DNA of 64,000 bases from the NCBI RefSeq assembly GCF_947500045.1, contig NZ_CANMQQ010000004.1, positions 124,001 to 188,000 of the forward strand, read 5' to 3'. This stretch comes from an uncultured Ruegeria sp. Its GTDB lineage: Bacteria > Pseudomonadota > Alphaproteobacteria > Rhodobacterales > Rhodobacteraceae. Below the pieces are notes generated by a model, which saw only the letters and a program-made list of their open reading frames with translations, did no database searches and was not told the DNA's origin. The position numbers and the translations under genes are program-made. How positions within the stretch are numbered: the first letter of the stretch is position 1; every line of letters starts with the position of its first letter. This document shows positions 9,873 through 17,961 of this stretch, piece by piece.

Positions 9873-11390
9873 ATGACGATCGAAGTTCGTGTTCCCACGC
9901 TTGGCGAGTCGGTGACAGAGGCCACCGTTGCAACCTGGTTCAAGAAACCCGGAGATGCCGTGGCCGTGGATGAAATGCTGTGTGAATTGGAAACCGACAA
10001 AGTTACTGTTGAAGTTCCTTCGCCTGCCGCTGGCGTAATGGGTGAGATTGTCGCCGCCGAAGGTGAAACCGTGGGGGTTAATGCCCTGCTGGCCACGATC
10101 GCCGCCGGCGAAGGGGCAGCACCCGCTCCGGCCCCTGCGGCTCCGACCCCTGCCGCGGCAGCTCCGGCAGCTGCAGCAGGTAGCGTCGACGTCATAGTGC
10201 CGACGCTGGGTGAATCCGTGACCGAGGCGACCGTCTCGACATGGTTCAAACAGGTTGGTGACAGCGTCGCGCAGGATGAAATGCTGTGTGAGTTGGAAAC
10301 CGACAAGGTTTCGGTCGAGGTTCCGGCCCCAGCCGCGGGCGTTCTGGCCGAAATCGTAGCACCTGAGGGCGGCACGGTAGACGCCAGCGCCAAACTCGCA
10401 GTGATTTCGAGCGCGTCTGCAGGGGCCGCAGCAGCTCCGGCGGCAGTGACCGAGGCTCCGGCAGCGGTCAACACCGGGAAAGACGTGGCGAACGCGCCGT
10501 CGGCTGAGAAAGCTATGGCCGAGGCCGGTTTGTCTGCCGATCAGGTCACCGGAACGGGGCGCGATGGCCGCATCATGAAAGAAGACGTGGCAAACGCCGT
10601 TGCTGCAGCAGCTACGGCCCCAGCGCCTGCGGCGACTGTGCCCGCCCCCGCTGCCCAAACTCCGCGCGCGCCAGTGGCAGCCGAGGATGCCAACCGTGAA
10701 GAACGTGTGCGCATGACCCGCTTGCGCCAAACCATCGCCAAGCGCCTGAAGGACGCACAGAACACCGCCGCAATCCTGACCACCTATAACGAGGTGGACA
10801 TGACCGAGGTGATGGCCCTCCGCAATGAGTACAAAGAGCTGTTCTTGAAAAAGCACGGTGTGAAGCTGGGCTTTATGTCCTTCTTCACCAAGGCTTGCTG
10901 CCATGCGCTAAAAGAAGTGCCCGAGGTGAATGCCGAGATTGACGGCACTGATATCGTCTACAAGAACTTCGTACATATGGGCGTGGCAGCCGGCACGCCG
11001 CAGGGTCTGGTGGTTCCAGTGATCCGCGACGCAGACTCGATGTCCTTTGCTGAGATTGAGAAAGCTATCGCTGAAAAGGGCAAGCGCGCCCGTGACGGCA
11101 AGCTTTCGATGGCCGAGATGCAGGGTGGTACCTTCACGATCTCGAACGGTGGTGTCTATGGCTCATTGATGTCTTCGCCGATCCTGAACCCTCCGCAATC
11201 TGGTATTCTGGGAATGCATAAAATTCAGGATCGCCCAATGGCCATCAACGGTGAGGTCAAAATCCGTCCGATGATGTATCTGGCTCTATCCTACGACCAC
11301 CGGATCGTAGACGGTAAAGGTGCAGTAACCTTTCTTGTCCGCGTGAAAGAGGCGCTGGAAGATCCACGCCGCCTGCTGATGGATCTGTAA
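9873..11390 (+). CDS. sucB: 2-oxoglutarate dehydrogenase E2 with two lipoyl domains
   Basis: 505 residues, about 100 longer than E. coli SucB because it carries two lipoyl domains. Domain 1 is at about 2-77 with its lipoyl lysine 43 in ETDKVTVEV; domain 2 is at about 104-178 with lysine 145 in ETDKVSVEV. Ala/Pro-rich linkers separate these from the E3-binding domain (about 208-245) and the catalytic succinyltransferase domain, whose HRIVDG motif lies near residue 475. The two lipoyl domains are about three quarters identical by eye. Tandem lipoyl E2 proteins occur in alphaproteobacteria. Confidence 0.97.
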   Translation: MTIEVRVPTLGESVTEATVATWFKKPGDAVAVDEMLCELETDKVTVEVPSPAAGVMGEIVAAEGETVGVNALLATIAAGEGAAPAPAPAAPTPAAAAPAAAAGSVDVIVPTLGESVTEATVSTWFKQVGDSVAQDEMLCELETDKVSVEVPAPAAGVLAEIVAPEGGTVDASAKLAVISSASAGAAAAPAAVTEAPAAVNTGKDVANAPSAEKAMAEAGLSADQVTGTGRDGRIMKEDVANAVAAAATAPAPAATVPAPAAQTPRAPVAAEDANREERVRMTRLRQTIAKRLKDAQNTAAILTTYNEVDMTEVMALRNEYKELFLKKHGVKLGFMSFFTKACCHALKEVPEVNAEIDGTDIVYKNFVHMGVAAGTPQGLVVPVIRDADSMSFAEIEKAIAEKGKRARDGKLSMAEMQGGTFTISNGGVYGSLMSSPILNPPQSGILGMHKIQDRPMAINGEVKIRPMMYLALSYDHRIVDGKGAVTFLVRVKEALEDPRRLLMDL

Positions 11391-11392
11391 TC

Positions 11393-11662
11393 ATGGCGAC
11401 ACATGTACTCTGGCAAGCCGACGTTGCCGATTTCGATGTCTGGCTGAAAGTGTTCCGCGAGGACAAGCCGATGCGCAAGGCTGCGGGTATCCGCGATCTG
11501 CATATCTGGCGCGACCCGGATCAGCGCGATCACGCTATCGCAATGTTTGAGGTCATGGATCTGGACAAGGCCAAGGCCTTTTTCGGGTCCGAAGAATTGG
11601 CGATGCACCACGAACGTGGTGGTATCGCCCATATTTCGATCAAGCTGCTGGAACCGGTTTGA
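11393..11662 (+). CDS. small ABM-like (dimeric alpha/beta barrel) protein between sucB and lpd
   Basis: 89 residues, starting two bases after the sucB stop. The order strand (THVLWQADVADF), helix (WLKVFREDKPMRKAAG), strand, strand (AIAMFEVMD), helix (KAKAFFGSEELAMHHERGG), strand looks like a ferredoxin-like dimeric alpha/beta barrel of the kind found in ABM and EthD proteins. It has no cysteine or obvious cofactor motif. The tight placement suggests co-expression with the E2 and E3 genes; a catalytic or regulatory role is not shown. Confidence 0.75.
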   Translation: MATHVLWQADVADFDVWLKVFREDKPMRKAAGIRDLHIWRDPDQRDHAIAMFEVMDLDKAKAFFGSEELAMHHERGGIAHISIKLLEPV

Positions 11663-11735
11663 AGTAGCGTATTCTATGACCGCGTCGCACAGGGTATGCA
11701 GATACCCCGCGATCCGGTCGATCTAGGAGAGTATA

Positions 11736-13124
11736 ATGGCAAACTACGATGTCATCGTAATCGGAGCAGGCCCCGGCGGCTATGTCTGCGCCATCCGGTG
11801 CGCCCAACTGGGCCTGAAAACCGCCGTGGTCGAAGGGCGCGAGACGCTGGGCGGTACATGCCTGAATGTCGGCTGTATCCCATCCAAGGCTCTACTGCAT
11901 GCCAGCCACCAGCTTCATGAGGCCGAGCATAACTTTGCCAAGATGGGCCTGAAGGGCAAAAGCCCTTCGGTCGATTGGAAACAGATGCAGGCCTATAAGG
12001 ACGAGGTCATCGACGGCAACACTAAAGGCATCGAGTTCCTGTTCAAGAAGAACAAGATCGACTGGCTGAAAGGCTGGGGATCGATTCCCGCTGCGGGCAA
12101 GGTCAAGGTTGATGACGAGGTGCATGAGGCTAAAAACATCATCATCGCATCGGGGTCCGAGCCTTCAGCGCTGCCCGGCGTGACTGTGGATGAAAAGGTA
12201 GTAGTGACCTCGACCGGGGCACTGTCGCTGGGCAAGGTCCCTAAAAAGATGGTTGTGATCGGCGCAGGTGTGATCGGGTTGGAATTAGGCTCGGTCTACA
12301 GTCGATTGGGTGCCGAGGTGACGGTGATTGAATTCCTCAAGGAAATCACACCGGGTATGGACCCTGAGGTGCAAAAGACCTTTCAGCGCATCCTAAAGAA
12401 GCAGGGCTTGAAGTTTGTCATGGGTGCTGCGGTGCAAAAGACCGAGGCGACTAAGACCAAGGCCAAGGTGACTTACAAGCTGCTTAAGGATGACAGCGAG
12501 CATGTCATCGATGCCGATACCGTACTGGTGGCCACCGGACGCAAGCCCTATTCGGATGGTCTGGGGCTGGACACTCTGGGTGTCGAAATGACGCCGCGCG
12601 GCCAGATCAAAGTCGGTGCCGACTGGCAGACCAATGTGCCAGGCATCTACGCCATCGGTGACGTGACAGAAGGCCCGATGCTTGCCCACAAGGCCGAAGA
12701 CGAAGGCATGGCCGCCGCCGAGCAGGTCGCAGGCAAGCATGGCCACGTGAACTATGGCGTCATTCCGGGGGTGATCTACACCTGGCCCGAAGTCGCCAAT
12801 GTGGGCGAGACCGAAACGACCCTCAAGGAACAGGGCCGTGCCTACAAGGTCGGTAAGTTCATGTTCATGGGCAATGGTCGTGCAAAAGCAAATTTTGCCG
12901 CTGACGGGTTCGTTAAAATTTTGGCCGATAAAGAAACCGACCGTATATTGGGCGCGCATATCATCGGACCCTCAGCGGGTGATTTGATTCACGAGGTCTG
13001 CGTTGCCATGGAATTCGGGGCCTCAGCCGAAGATCTGGCCCTGACCTGCCATGCCCACCCAACCTATTCAGAGGCGGTTCGTGAGGCCGCCCTGGCCTGT
13101 GGTGATGGACCGATTCATAGCTGA
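11736..13124 (+). CDS. lpdA: dihydrolipoyl dehydrogenase (E3)
   Basis: 462 residues. FAD site [16 protein letters not shown] at the N-terminus, redox-active disulfide C42/C47 in [16 protein letters not shown] site [15 protein letters not shown], second FAD segment [19 protein letters not shown], and C-terminal [13 protein letters not shown] with the active-site histidine-glutamate pair. It reoxidises the SucB lipoyl arms with NAD. It has its own AGGAGA ribosome site 73 bases after the ABM-like gene and is followed by a hairpin terminator that ends the suc cluster. Confidence 0.97.
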   Translation: MANYDVIVIGAGPGGYVCAIRCAQLGLKTAVVEGRETLGGTCLNVGCIPSKALLHASHQLHEAEHNFAKMGLKGKSPSVDWKQMQAYKDEVIDGNTKGIEFLFKKNKIDWLKGWGSIPAAGKVKVDDEVHEAKNIIIASGSEPSALPGVTVDEKVVVTSTGALSLGKVPKKMVVIGAGVIGLELGSVYSRLGAEVTVIEFLKEITPGMDPEVQKTFQRILKKQGLKFVMGAAVQKTEATKTKAKVTYKLLKDDSEHVIDADTVLVATGRKPYSDGLGLDTLGVEMTPRGQIKVGADWQTNVPGIYAIGDVTEGPMLAHKAEDEGMAAAEQVAGKHGHVNYGVIPGVIYTWPEVANVGETETTLKEQGRAYKVGKFMFMGNGRAKANFAADGFVKILADKETDRILGAHIIGPSAGDLIHEVCVAMEFGASAEDLALTCHAHPTYSEAVREAALACGDGPIHS

Positions 13125-13148
13125 ATACAGGCGTAAATGATCTAGAAC

Positions 13149-13174
13149 GGCGGGCCAATGGACCCGCCTTTTTC
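13149..13174 (+). terminator. terminator after lpdA
   Basis: GGCGGG and CCCGCC pair across an eight-base loop (which can add a closing CC/GG) and are followed by TTTTTC. It is 25 bases after the lpdA stop and ends the suc-lpd transcription unit. Confidence 0.85.
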
Positions 13175-13288
13175 TTGCCATACACGAGCCCAAATTTTGC
13201 TCTGCCATAGATTGAAATATTCAAATTATGGAGTGCTTTAGATTGTCGTAAGCTCTCCATGATTCCGAATTTGATTTGAGGCAAAAGA

Positions 13289-14137
13289 ATGCGATTTCTA
13301 GTATTATGTGCAACAGCGATTACGGTTTCGTTGTTTTCGGGCAGTGCGGCCCAGGCTAAAAGAGCTGGCGGCTTCTGGGGCACATCCGAACAGCTGAGTT
13401 TGGTGACCGAAAGCCAGATTACAGACAATAAAGATCAACCTCTATCTCTGTGCCATCTCACGGAAAAAACCCACATCATCTTTGCGGGTGTCTGGCGTAG
13501 CTCCAAGGGATACGCGATGGCCACCAACAAGTGTGATGCCGATAGCTACTTTCCGGTTAGTGCAGAGCAACTGGCAATGGGCAAAGTGCTGGGAGATTTT
13601 CCCGAAGATCTACCAGAGCAGCCATCTATGTCACGCGGCGACCTGATATCAGGATTTTGGGGCCTGGGTGCAATCATCCTCTTGCTTGCGTTGGCCGGGA
13701 TCAAGTGGGCAGGCAGAACCGCGCGCACGAGCAAACGGACGGCCGAAATGAAAGGTGCAGTTCCTGCGGCCATCAAGGCCATGGATGCGATGTGCCATGC
13801 GGCAAAGGCTGATGGTAGATTGGACAACAGTGAAATCGCGCTGATGGCCGACATTGCCAAGCAGATGACCGGAGAGAATTTCGACGAAGCGCGCATCCGC
13901 CGGATGTATGACCTTGCCGAGGAAAAGCCGACAGACCATCAGTTCGCTGGGTTCGGCAGCGGATTGACACCTGATCAGAAACGATTGGTTATGCAGGCCG
14001 TACTAATGGTCATCGGCGCGGATGGTGATCTGGATAAACGCGAAACAGCCTTCGTTCAGAGGCTCGCGCATGGATTGAAGATCAGCGGTGACGACGTCAA
14101 AGCCCTGTTTCAATCAATCCACGCAAAGCCTGCGTAA
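13289..14137 (+). CDS. signal-anchored protein with C-terminal TerB-like domain
   Basis: 282 residues. Signal peptide to about residue 23 (QA-KR), a periplasmic part with two cysteines, a membrane helix at about 128-142 (LGAIILLLALAGI), then a cytoplasmic or lumenal helical domain at about 155-280. The latter shows MCHAAKADGRLDNSEIALM and VIGADGDLDKRETAFVQRL, the two acidic repeats of the TerB/DjlA-N family, thought to bind metal. The physiological role is unknown. A GAGG site precedes the ATG. It converges on the PPOX gene with a 19-base gap. Confidence 0.78.
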   Translation: MRFLVLCATAITVSLFSGSAAQAKRAGGFWGTSEQLSLVTESQITDNKDQPLSLCHLTEKTHIIFAGVWRSSKGYAMATNKCDADSYFPVSAEQLAMGKVLGDFPEDLPEQPSMSRGDLISGFWGLGAIILLLALAGIKWAGRTARTSKRTAEMKGAVPAAIKAMDAMCHAAKADGRLDNSEIALMADIAKQMTGENFDEARIRRMYDLAEEKPTDHQFAGFGSGLTPDQKRLVMQAVLMVIGADGDLDKRETAFVQRLAHGLKISGDDVKALFQSIHAKPA

Positions 14138-14145
14138 ACGACTTT

Positions 14146-14188
14146 AAAAGGGGTGCCTACCACATCGTTTTTGCGGCGCGGGCACCCC
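14146..14188 (-). terminator. probable terminator of the ftsE-to-PPOX leftward operon
   Basis: GGGGTGCC at 14150-14157 and GGCACCCC at 14181-14188 form a perfect eight-base stem around a 23-base loop. Read on the minus strand the stem is followed by TTTT at 14149-14146. The right side lies inside the end of the PPOX gene and includes its stop. The T-run is short and the loop long, so efficiency is uncertain. Confidence 0.45.
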
Positions 14189-14762
14189 ATTCCTGATCGT
14201 AATTTGCGCCGCCTTCCTCTCCTTGTGTCATTTCCGACAGGATTTCACCGGCGGTCGGGAGGTTACTACTTTCATCACGCCCGCTCCATGTTGCAGCGCG
14301 CATCAAGGCGCGGGCGCATTGAGTGTAAATCTCGGATATCTCGATCACGATAACAGTCGCGGGGCGTTTCCCGTGTTTTTCGAAGCGCGCGCGCAGATCA
14401 TCATCGGCGGTCACTTGAGCCGTGCCAATCACCCGCACAACGGTGTTCGAACCGGGGATCATGAACATCAGCGATACGCGCGGATCACGCACAATGTTGC
14501 GCAATGAATCCAAACGGTTGTTGCCGCGCCAATCCGGCAAGGCTAACAGGCCTGGATCAAGCTCCAATACGACTGGCCCGTCATCTCCGCGCGGGCTGCC
14601 ATCGACCCCCTCGGGGCCGACTGTGCTGAGGATACAAAGGCGCGATGCCATGATCCACTTGCGGTACAGCGGTGTAAGTTGCCGCGCCACCTTGCGCGTG
14701 GATGCTGCACCCGGCGTTCCGTAAAGCGCCTCAAGCGCGGTAATGTCCTTAATGAATTCCAT
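14157..14762 (-). CDS. PPOX-type flavoprotein, MSMEG_1061-like
   Basis: 201 residues from the ATG at 14762. The split-barrel FMN fold is indicated by LCILSTVGPEGVDGSPRGD, LPDWRGNNRLDSLRNI and VSLMFMIPGSNTVVRVIG, typical of the pyridoxamine phosphate oxidase superfamily and specifically of MSMEG_1061-type members. Substrate unknown; relatives bind FMN or F420 and reduce or oxidise small molecules. The start overlaps the last 14 bases of plsC, so it is the last gene of the ftsE-ftsX-plsC-PPOX operon. Confidence 0.82.
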   Translation of the reverse strand: MEFIKDITALEALYGTPGAASTRKVARQLTPLYRKWIMASRLCILSTVGPEGVDGSPRGDDGPVVLELDPGLLALPDWRGNNRLDSLRNIVRDPRVSLMFMIPGSNTVVRVIGTAQVTADDDLRARFEKHGKRPATVIVIEISEIYTQCARALMRAATWSGRDESSNLPTAGEILSEMTQGEEGGANYDQEWGARAAKTMW

Positions 14763-15489
14763 CTGGTTCAAACCCCACTTCTCGCATCAATTCGTTTGAA
14801 CGCGTCTCGATCACGTTTTCCAGCCGCTCTAGAAATTCATTTCGCGCAACGCCGGGTTCGATCGGTTCAAGAAAGTCGACAATTGCCGTTCCGGGTTTGC
14901 GCAACACACCCGAGCGGGGCCAGAATACCCCCGCATTGGTCGCAACTGGCACACATGGGAAAGCAAGCCCTTCATACAGGACCGCAGTACCGACCTTATA
15001 GGGTTTATGAGCCCCCGGTGCGACGCGTGTTCCCTGCGGGTAGATCACTAGCTGACCGGGCTCACTAAACTCGCGGGCCACATCCTTGACCATCTTGGCC
15101 ACAGCAGCGCCCCGTTTGCCGCGATTGACGGGGATACAGCCCAGACGCCGCGCATACATCCCGATCACCGGCGTCCACAGAAGTTCGCGTTTCATGATGA
15201 ACTTGCCATGTGGGATGGCGTCGAAAATCATGATAATATCCAGAAACGACTGATGCTTGGCGCCGATCACGACCTCGCCATGAGGTACGTTCCCGCGCAC
15301 TTCGCAGCGAATACCAACCAACCAACGGGCCAGCCACATCGTTGTGTGCGCGTAGGTCTTGCAGGCCCGAAGTGCCCCGCTTTTGGCAAACAGCGCATAT
15401 GGCGCGAAGACGATCCCCAGGATTAGCATCCAAGCGTAGATTGCGATCATGAAGATCAGCGACCGCACCCATTGAATGGCCATGAGCAT
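14749..15489 (-). CDS. plsC: 1-acyl-sn-glycerol-3-phosphate acyltransferase
   Basis: About 246 residues. A membrane helix pair at the N-terminus is followed by the acyltransferase HX4D motif in KHQSFLD, the IPVNRGKRG block and YPQGTRVAPG, all PlsC signatures. It adds the second acyl chain to lysophosphatidic acid at the inner membrane. The ATG at 15489 shares its A with the ftsX stop (TGATG) and has AAAGGAG eight bases upstream; a GTG one codon earlier is the alternative. Confidence 0.93.
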   Translation of the reverse strand: MLMAIQWVRSLIFMIAIYAWMLILGIVFAPYALFAKSGALRACKTYAHTTMWLARWLVGIRCEVRGNVPHGEVVIGAKHQSFLDIIMIFDAIPHGKFIMKRELLWTPVIGMYARRLGCIPVNRGKRGAAVAKMVKDVAREFSEPGQLVIYPQGTRVAPGAHKPYKVGTAVLYEGLAFPCVPVATNAGVFWPRSGVLRKPGTAIVDFLEPIEPGVARNEFLERLENVIETRSNELMREVGFEPDGIH

Positions 15490-16388
15490 CACGAAAGCTC
15501 CTTTAACTTGCGTTGCGCAGCTGACCATGTAGCCAGAAACGCAACCGCTGCGCCCAACACCGGAATCAGCACCGGCAAGACCCAGCCAATCCCCTGAAAT
15601 CCAAGACCGGTGAGAAAACCACCCGCGTCCGAGGCTTCGGGCAGCAGCAAAACACCTGACATGCCCAACAGGGTTCCAACGGCCGCCCCAAAGAGCGCGC
15701 GAAAGGTGAACCGACGCACGAATGCCCCGGCGATGAACCGATCACGCGCACCAACCTGTCGCAAAACTTCGATAATCTGTGCATTGGCGGCAAGCGACGC
15801 ATTGGCGGCGAGGGTGATCATGGCAGCCGTCGCCCCACCAATCAGCAGGATCGAAACCCAGCCCAGACGCCGCAGCGACATGGCCGCATCAACCAGCGGC
15901 TCGCGCCAGCGGGTGTGATCATCCAGAACGGCGCCCGGCACTTCGGCACTCAGACGCAGGCGCAGACCTGCCGCATCCAATCCAGGCTCACCTTCGATGA
16001 TCTCGATCAGTTGCGGTATGGGCAAAGCGTCCAAGGGCAGATCAGGGCCGAACCACGGCGACAGCAGGTCCGCCTGCTCTTCCGTTGTCAGCGCGCGGGC
16101 CGATGCGACACCCGGCGTTTGCTGCAAAACGTTCAGCGCGGCCTCGGTCTGTGCCGCCCGCTGATCGGCGGGCGCGTTGATCCGCAATGTTGCCGCACCT
16201 GCAAGTTCGGACGCCCAGCGATCTGCCAAACGGCCCGAGGCCAGCGACAGGGCCAGCGCAAACACCGCCAGAAACGCCATCGCACCGGACACAAACAGGG
16301 TCAGCTGTGCGGTGAAGCCCGTCGGCGGCACCACCCGGTCGGCACGTTTGTCGCGACGCAACAGATTGCGGATCGTGCCCTTGCTCAT
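15489..16388 (-). CDS. ftsX: cell division ABC transporter permease FtsX
   Basis: 299 residues from the ATG at 16388. A short basic cytoplasmic N-terminus, a first membrane helix (FVSGAMAFLAVFALALSLA), a periplasmic domain of about 110 residues, then three more helices: the four-helix FtsX plan. With FtsE it regulates septal peptidoglycan hydrolases. ATGA overlap with ftsE confirms the pair. Confidence 0.93.
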   Translation of the reverse strand: MSKGTIRNLLRRDKRADRVVPPTGFTAQLTLFVSGAMAFLAVFALALSLASGRLADRWASELAGAATLRINAPADQRAAQTEAALNVLQQTPGVASARALTTEEQADLLSPWFGPDLPLDALPIPQLIEIIEGEPGLDAAGLRLRLSAEVPGAVLDDHTRWREPLVDAAMSLRRLGWVSILLIGGATAAMITLAANASLAANAQIIEVLRQVGARDRFIAGAFVRRFTFRALFGAAVGTLLGMSGVLLLPEASDAGGFLTGLGFQGIGWVLPVLIPVLGAAVAFLATWSAAQRKLKELS

Positions 16389-17062
16389 AGATCCGCCCCC
16401 GCAAGTTGCACTTGGCGTTGCGCTATCCGAAGAACACGGGCTTGAACCTGGCTTTTGGCAGCCCGGATCAGGCTCAGGTCGTGGGTGGCGATAAGCACGG
16501 TTTTTCCCATTCGATTCAATTCGATCAGCAGGTGCAGAAGGCGTTGAGACATTTCCCAATCCACATTGCCGGTTGGCTCATCGGCGAGCACCACATCGGG
16601 TGACAAAATAACCGCTCGGGCCAGCGCGGCGCGCTGACGCTCCCCACCCGAAAGCTCGGGTGGGTGCGCCTCGAGCCGGTTGCCAAGCCCGACCCACCCC
16701 AAAAGTTCGGTCAGGTTTTCCTGTGTGCCGTTCTCACCCCGCCCCGACACCATCAACGGAAGGGCGACGTTTTCAGCCAACGTCATGTGATCCAGAAACC
16801 GGCAATCCTGATGTACCACACCAATCCGACGGCGCAGCAGGGCCATCTGATCCCGGTCCATCCCGGCAATATCGTCATCAAAGGCCAAAAGCCTGCCCGA
16901 AGTCGGCAACAACGCGCCATAGCAAAGCTTCAGCAAAGTGGTCTTGCCTGCGCCGGAAGGGCCAGTCAGAAAGTGGAACGACCCGGGTTGCAATTGCAGC
17001 GAAACATCGCTCAGCAATTCGCCGCCGCCGTAGTTATAGCTGATATTGTCCAGCTCGATCAC
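16385..17062 (-). CDS. ftsE: cell division ATP-binding protein FtsE
   Basis: 225 residues from the GTG at 17062, chosen because FtsE proteins normally begin with IELDNISYNYGGGE and GGGGGC precedes the GTG; in-frame ATGs at 17074 and 17086 are alternatives. Walker A GPSGAGKTTLL, signature LSGGERQRAALARA and Walker B DVVLADEPTGNVD are intact. It powers the FtsX complex at the divisome. Next upstream is the divergent zinc-ribbon gene, so the 180-base gap should hold both promoters. Confidence 0.93.
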   Translation of the reverse strand: MIELDNISYNYGGGELLSDVSLQLQPGSFHFLTGPSGAGKTTLLKLCYGALLPTSGRLLAFDDDIAGMDRDQMALLRRRIGVVHQDCRFLDHMTLAENVALPLMVSGRGENGTQENLTELLGWVGLGNRLEAHPPELSGGERQRAALARAVILSPDVVLADEPTGNVDWEMSQRLLHLLIELNRMGKTVLIATHDLSLIRAAKSQVQARVLRIAQRQVQLAGADL

Positions 17063-17244
17063 GCCTGCCCCCATTGTTCTGCTCATCTCATGCCCGAGCG
17101 CAGCGTTGGATTCAATGCCTCGGGCGGGGCCAATTGGCGACACTTGGCCCGCGAAACCTAAAACACGCTTTGCTGTTGGGTCTTAACGGAATATCATCCC
17201 TTAAAAAACTATTATCAGGCCGGTCTTGAAGACCAGGAGGCAGA

Positions 17245-17961
17245 ATGCGTTTAACGTGTCCGAATTGCAGCGCTCAATACGAAGTCCCGGACGAAGTGAT
17301 CCCTGAGGACGGGCGCGAAGTTCAATGTTCCAATTGCGAAAAGACATGGTTCCAAGCGAAACACGCTGATGCCAGCCCGACAGATGCTGAACCAGACGCC
17401 CCTGCCGAGGAAACTGCTGTTGAACCAGAGGAAGATGCGCCGGAGCCCGAGGAGGCCAAGGCAGAACCCGATGCGACCGAAGGAAAGAGTGTCGGCAATG
17501 TAGATCCCGGGATTTCCAGCATTCTAAGGGAAGAGGCCGCCCGCGAGGCTGAACTGCGCGCGCGTGAAGGCAGCAATCTGGAAAGCCAGCCCGATCTGGC
17601 CCTGGATCCCCCCGAAGAGCCCGAGGTCAAACCCAAACGACCATCTGCCACGGAAACCGCTGCCGACGCAGGCCAAAAGGATGAGCTGCCGGATGTCGAG
17701 GCGATCAACTCGGGCCTGCGTAGTGAACTAAAGACTGACGAGGCCGATACGGCTACTCCAACTCGAAAATCTGGCGGGTTTCTTCGCGGTTTTGCGCTGA
17801 TCTTGATTATCGCCGTCATACTGTTTCTGATCTACGGCAACGCAAATCAGATCAGCGAGGCGGTTCCGCAAGCTGATCCGATGCTGAAATCATATGTCTC
17901 ACTGGTCGATCAGGCGCGCCTGTGGCTTGAAGCACAAACCGGGGGCGGGGCGCAGAACTAG
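17245..17961 (+). CDS. MJ0042-type zinc-ribbon membrane protein
   Basis: 238 residues. Cysteines 5, 8, 28 and 31 in CPNCSAQY and CSNCEKTW form the MJ0042 zinc ribbon. Then comes a long acidic Glu/Asp/Ala/Pro-rich linker (about 40-165), a basic patch, one membrane helix at about 182-199 and a short periplasmic tail. The layout is that of a tail-anchored protein with a cytoplasmic zinc finger on a flexible stalk. The function of such alphaproteobacterial proteins is not established. A GGAGG site precedes the ATG. Its stop shares CTAG with the convergent TIGR02302 gene. Confidence 0.82.
   Translation: MRLTCPNCSAQYEVPDEVIPEDGREVQCSNCEKTWFQAKHADASPTDAEPDAPAEETAVEPEEDAPEPEEAKAEPDATEGKSVGNVDPGISSILREEAAREAELRAREGSNLESQPDLALDPPEEPEVKPKRPSATETAADAGQKDELPDVEAINSGLRSELKTDEADTATPTRKSGGFLRGFALILIIAVILFLIYGNANQISEAVPQADPMLKSYVSLVDQARLWLEAQTGGGAQN

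Noticed and set aside
17222..17234. Palindrome GGTCTTGAAGACC before the zinc-ribbon gene
   Set aside because: Short and overlapping the ribosome-site region; no second copy seen and no clear role.
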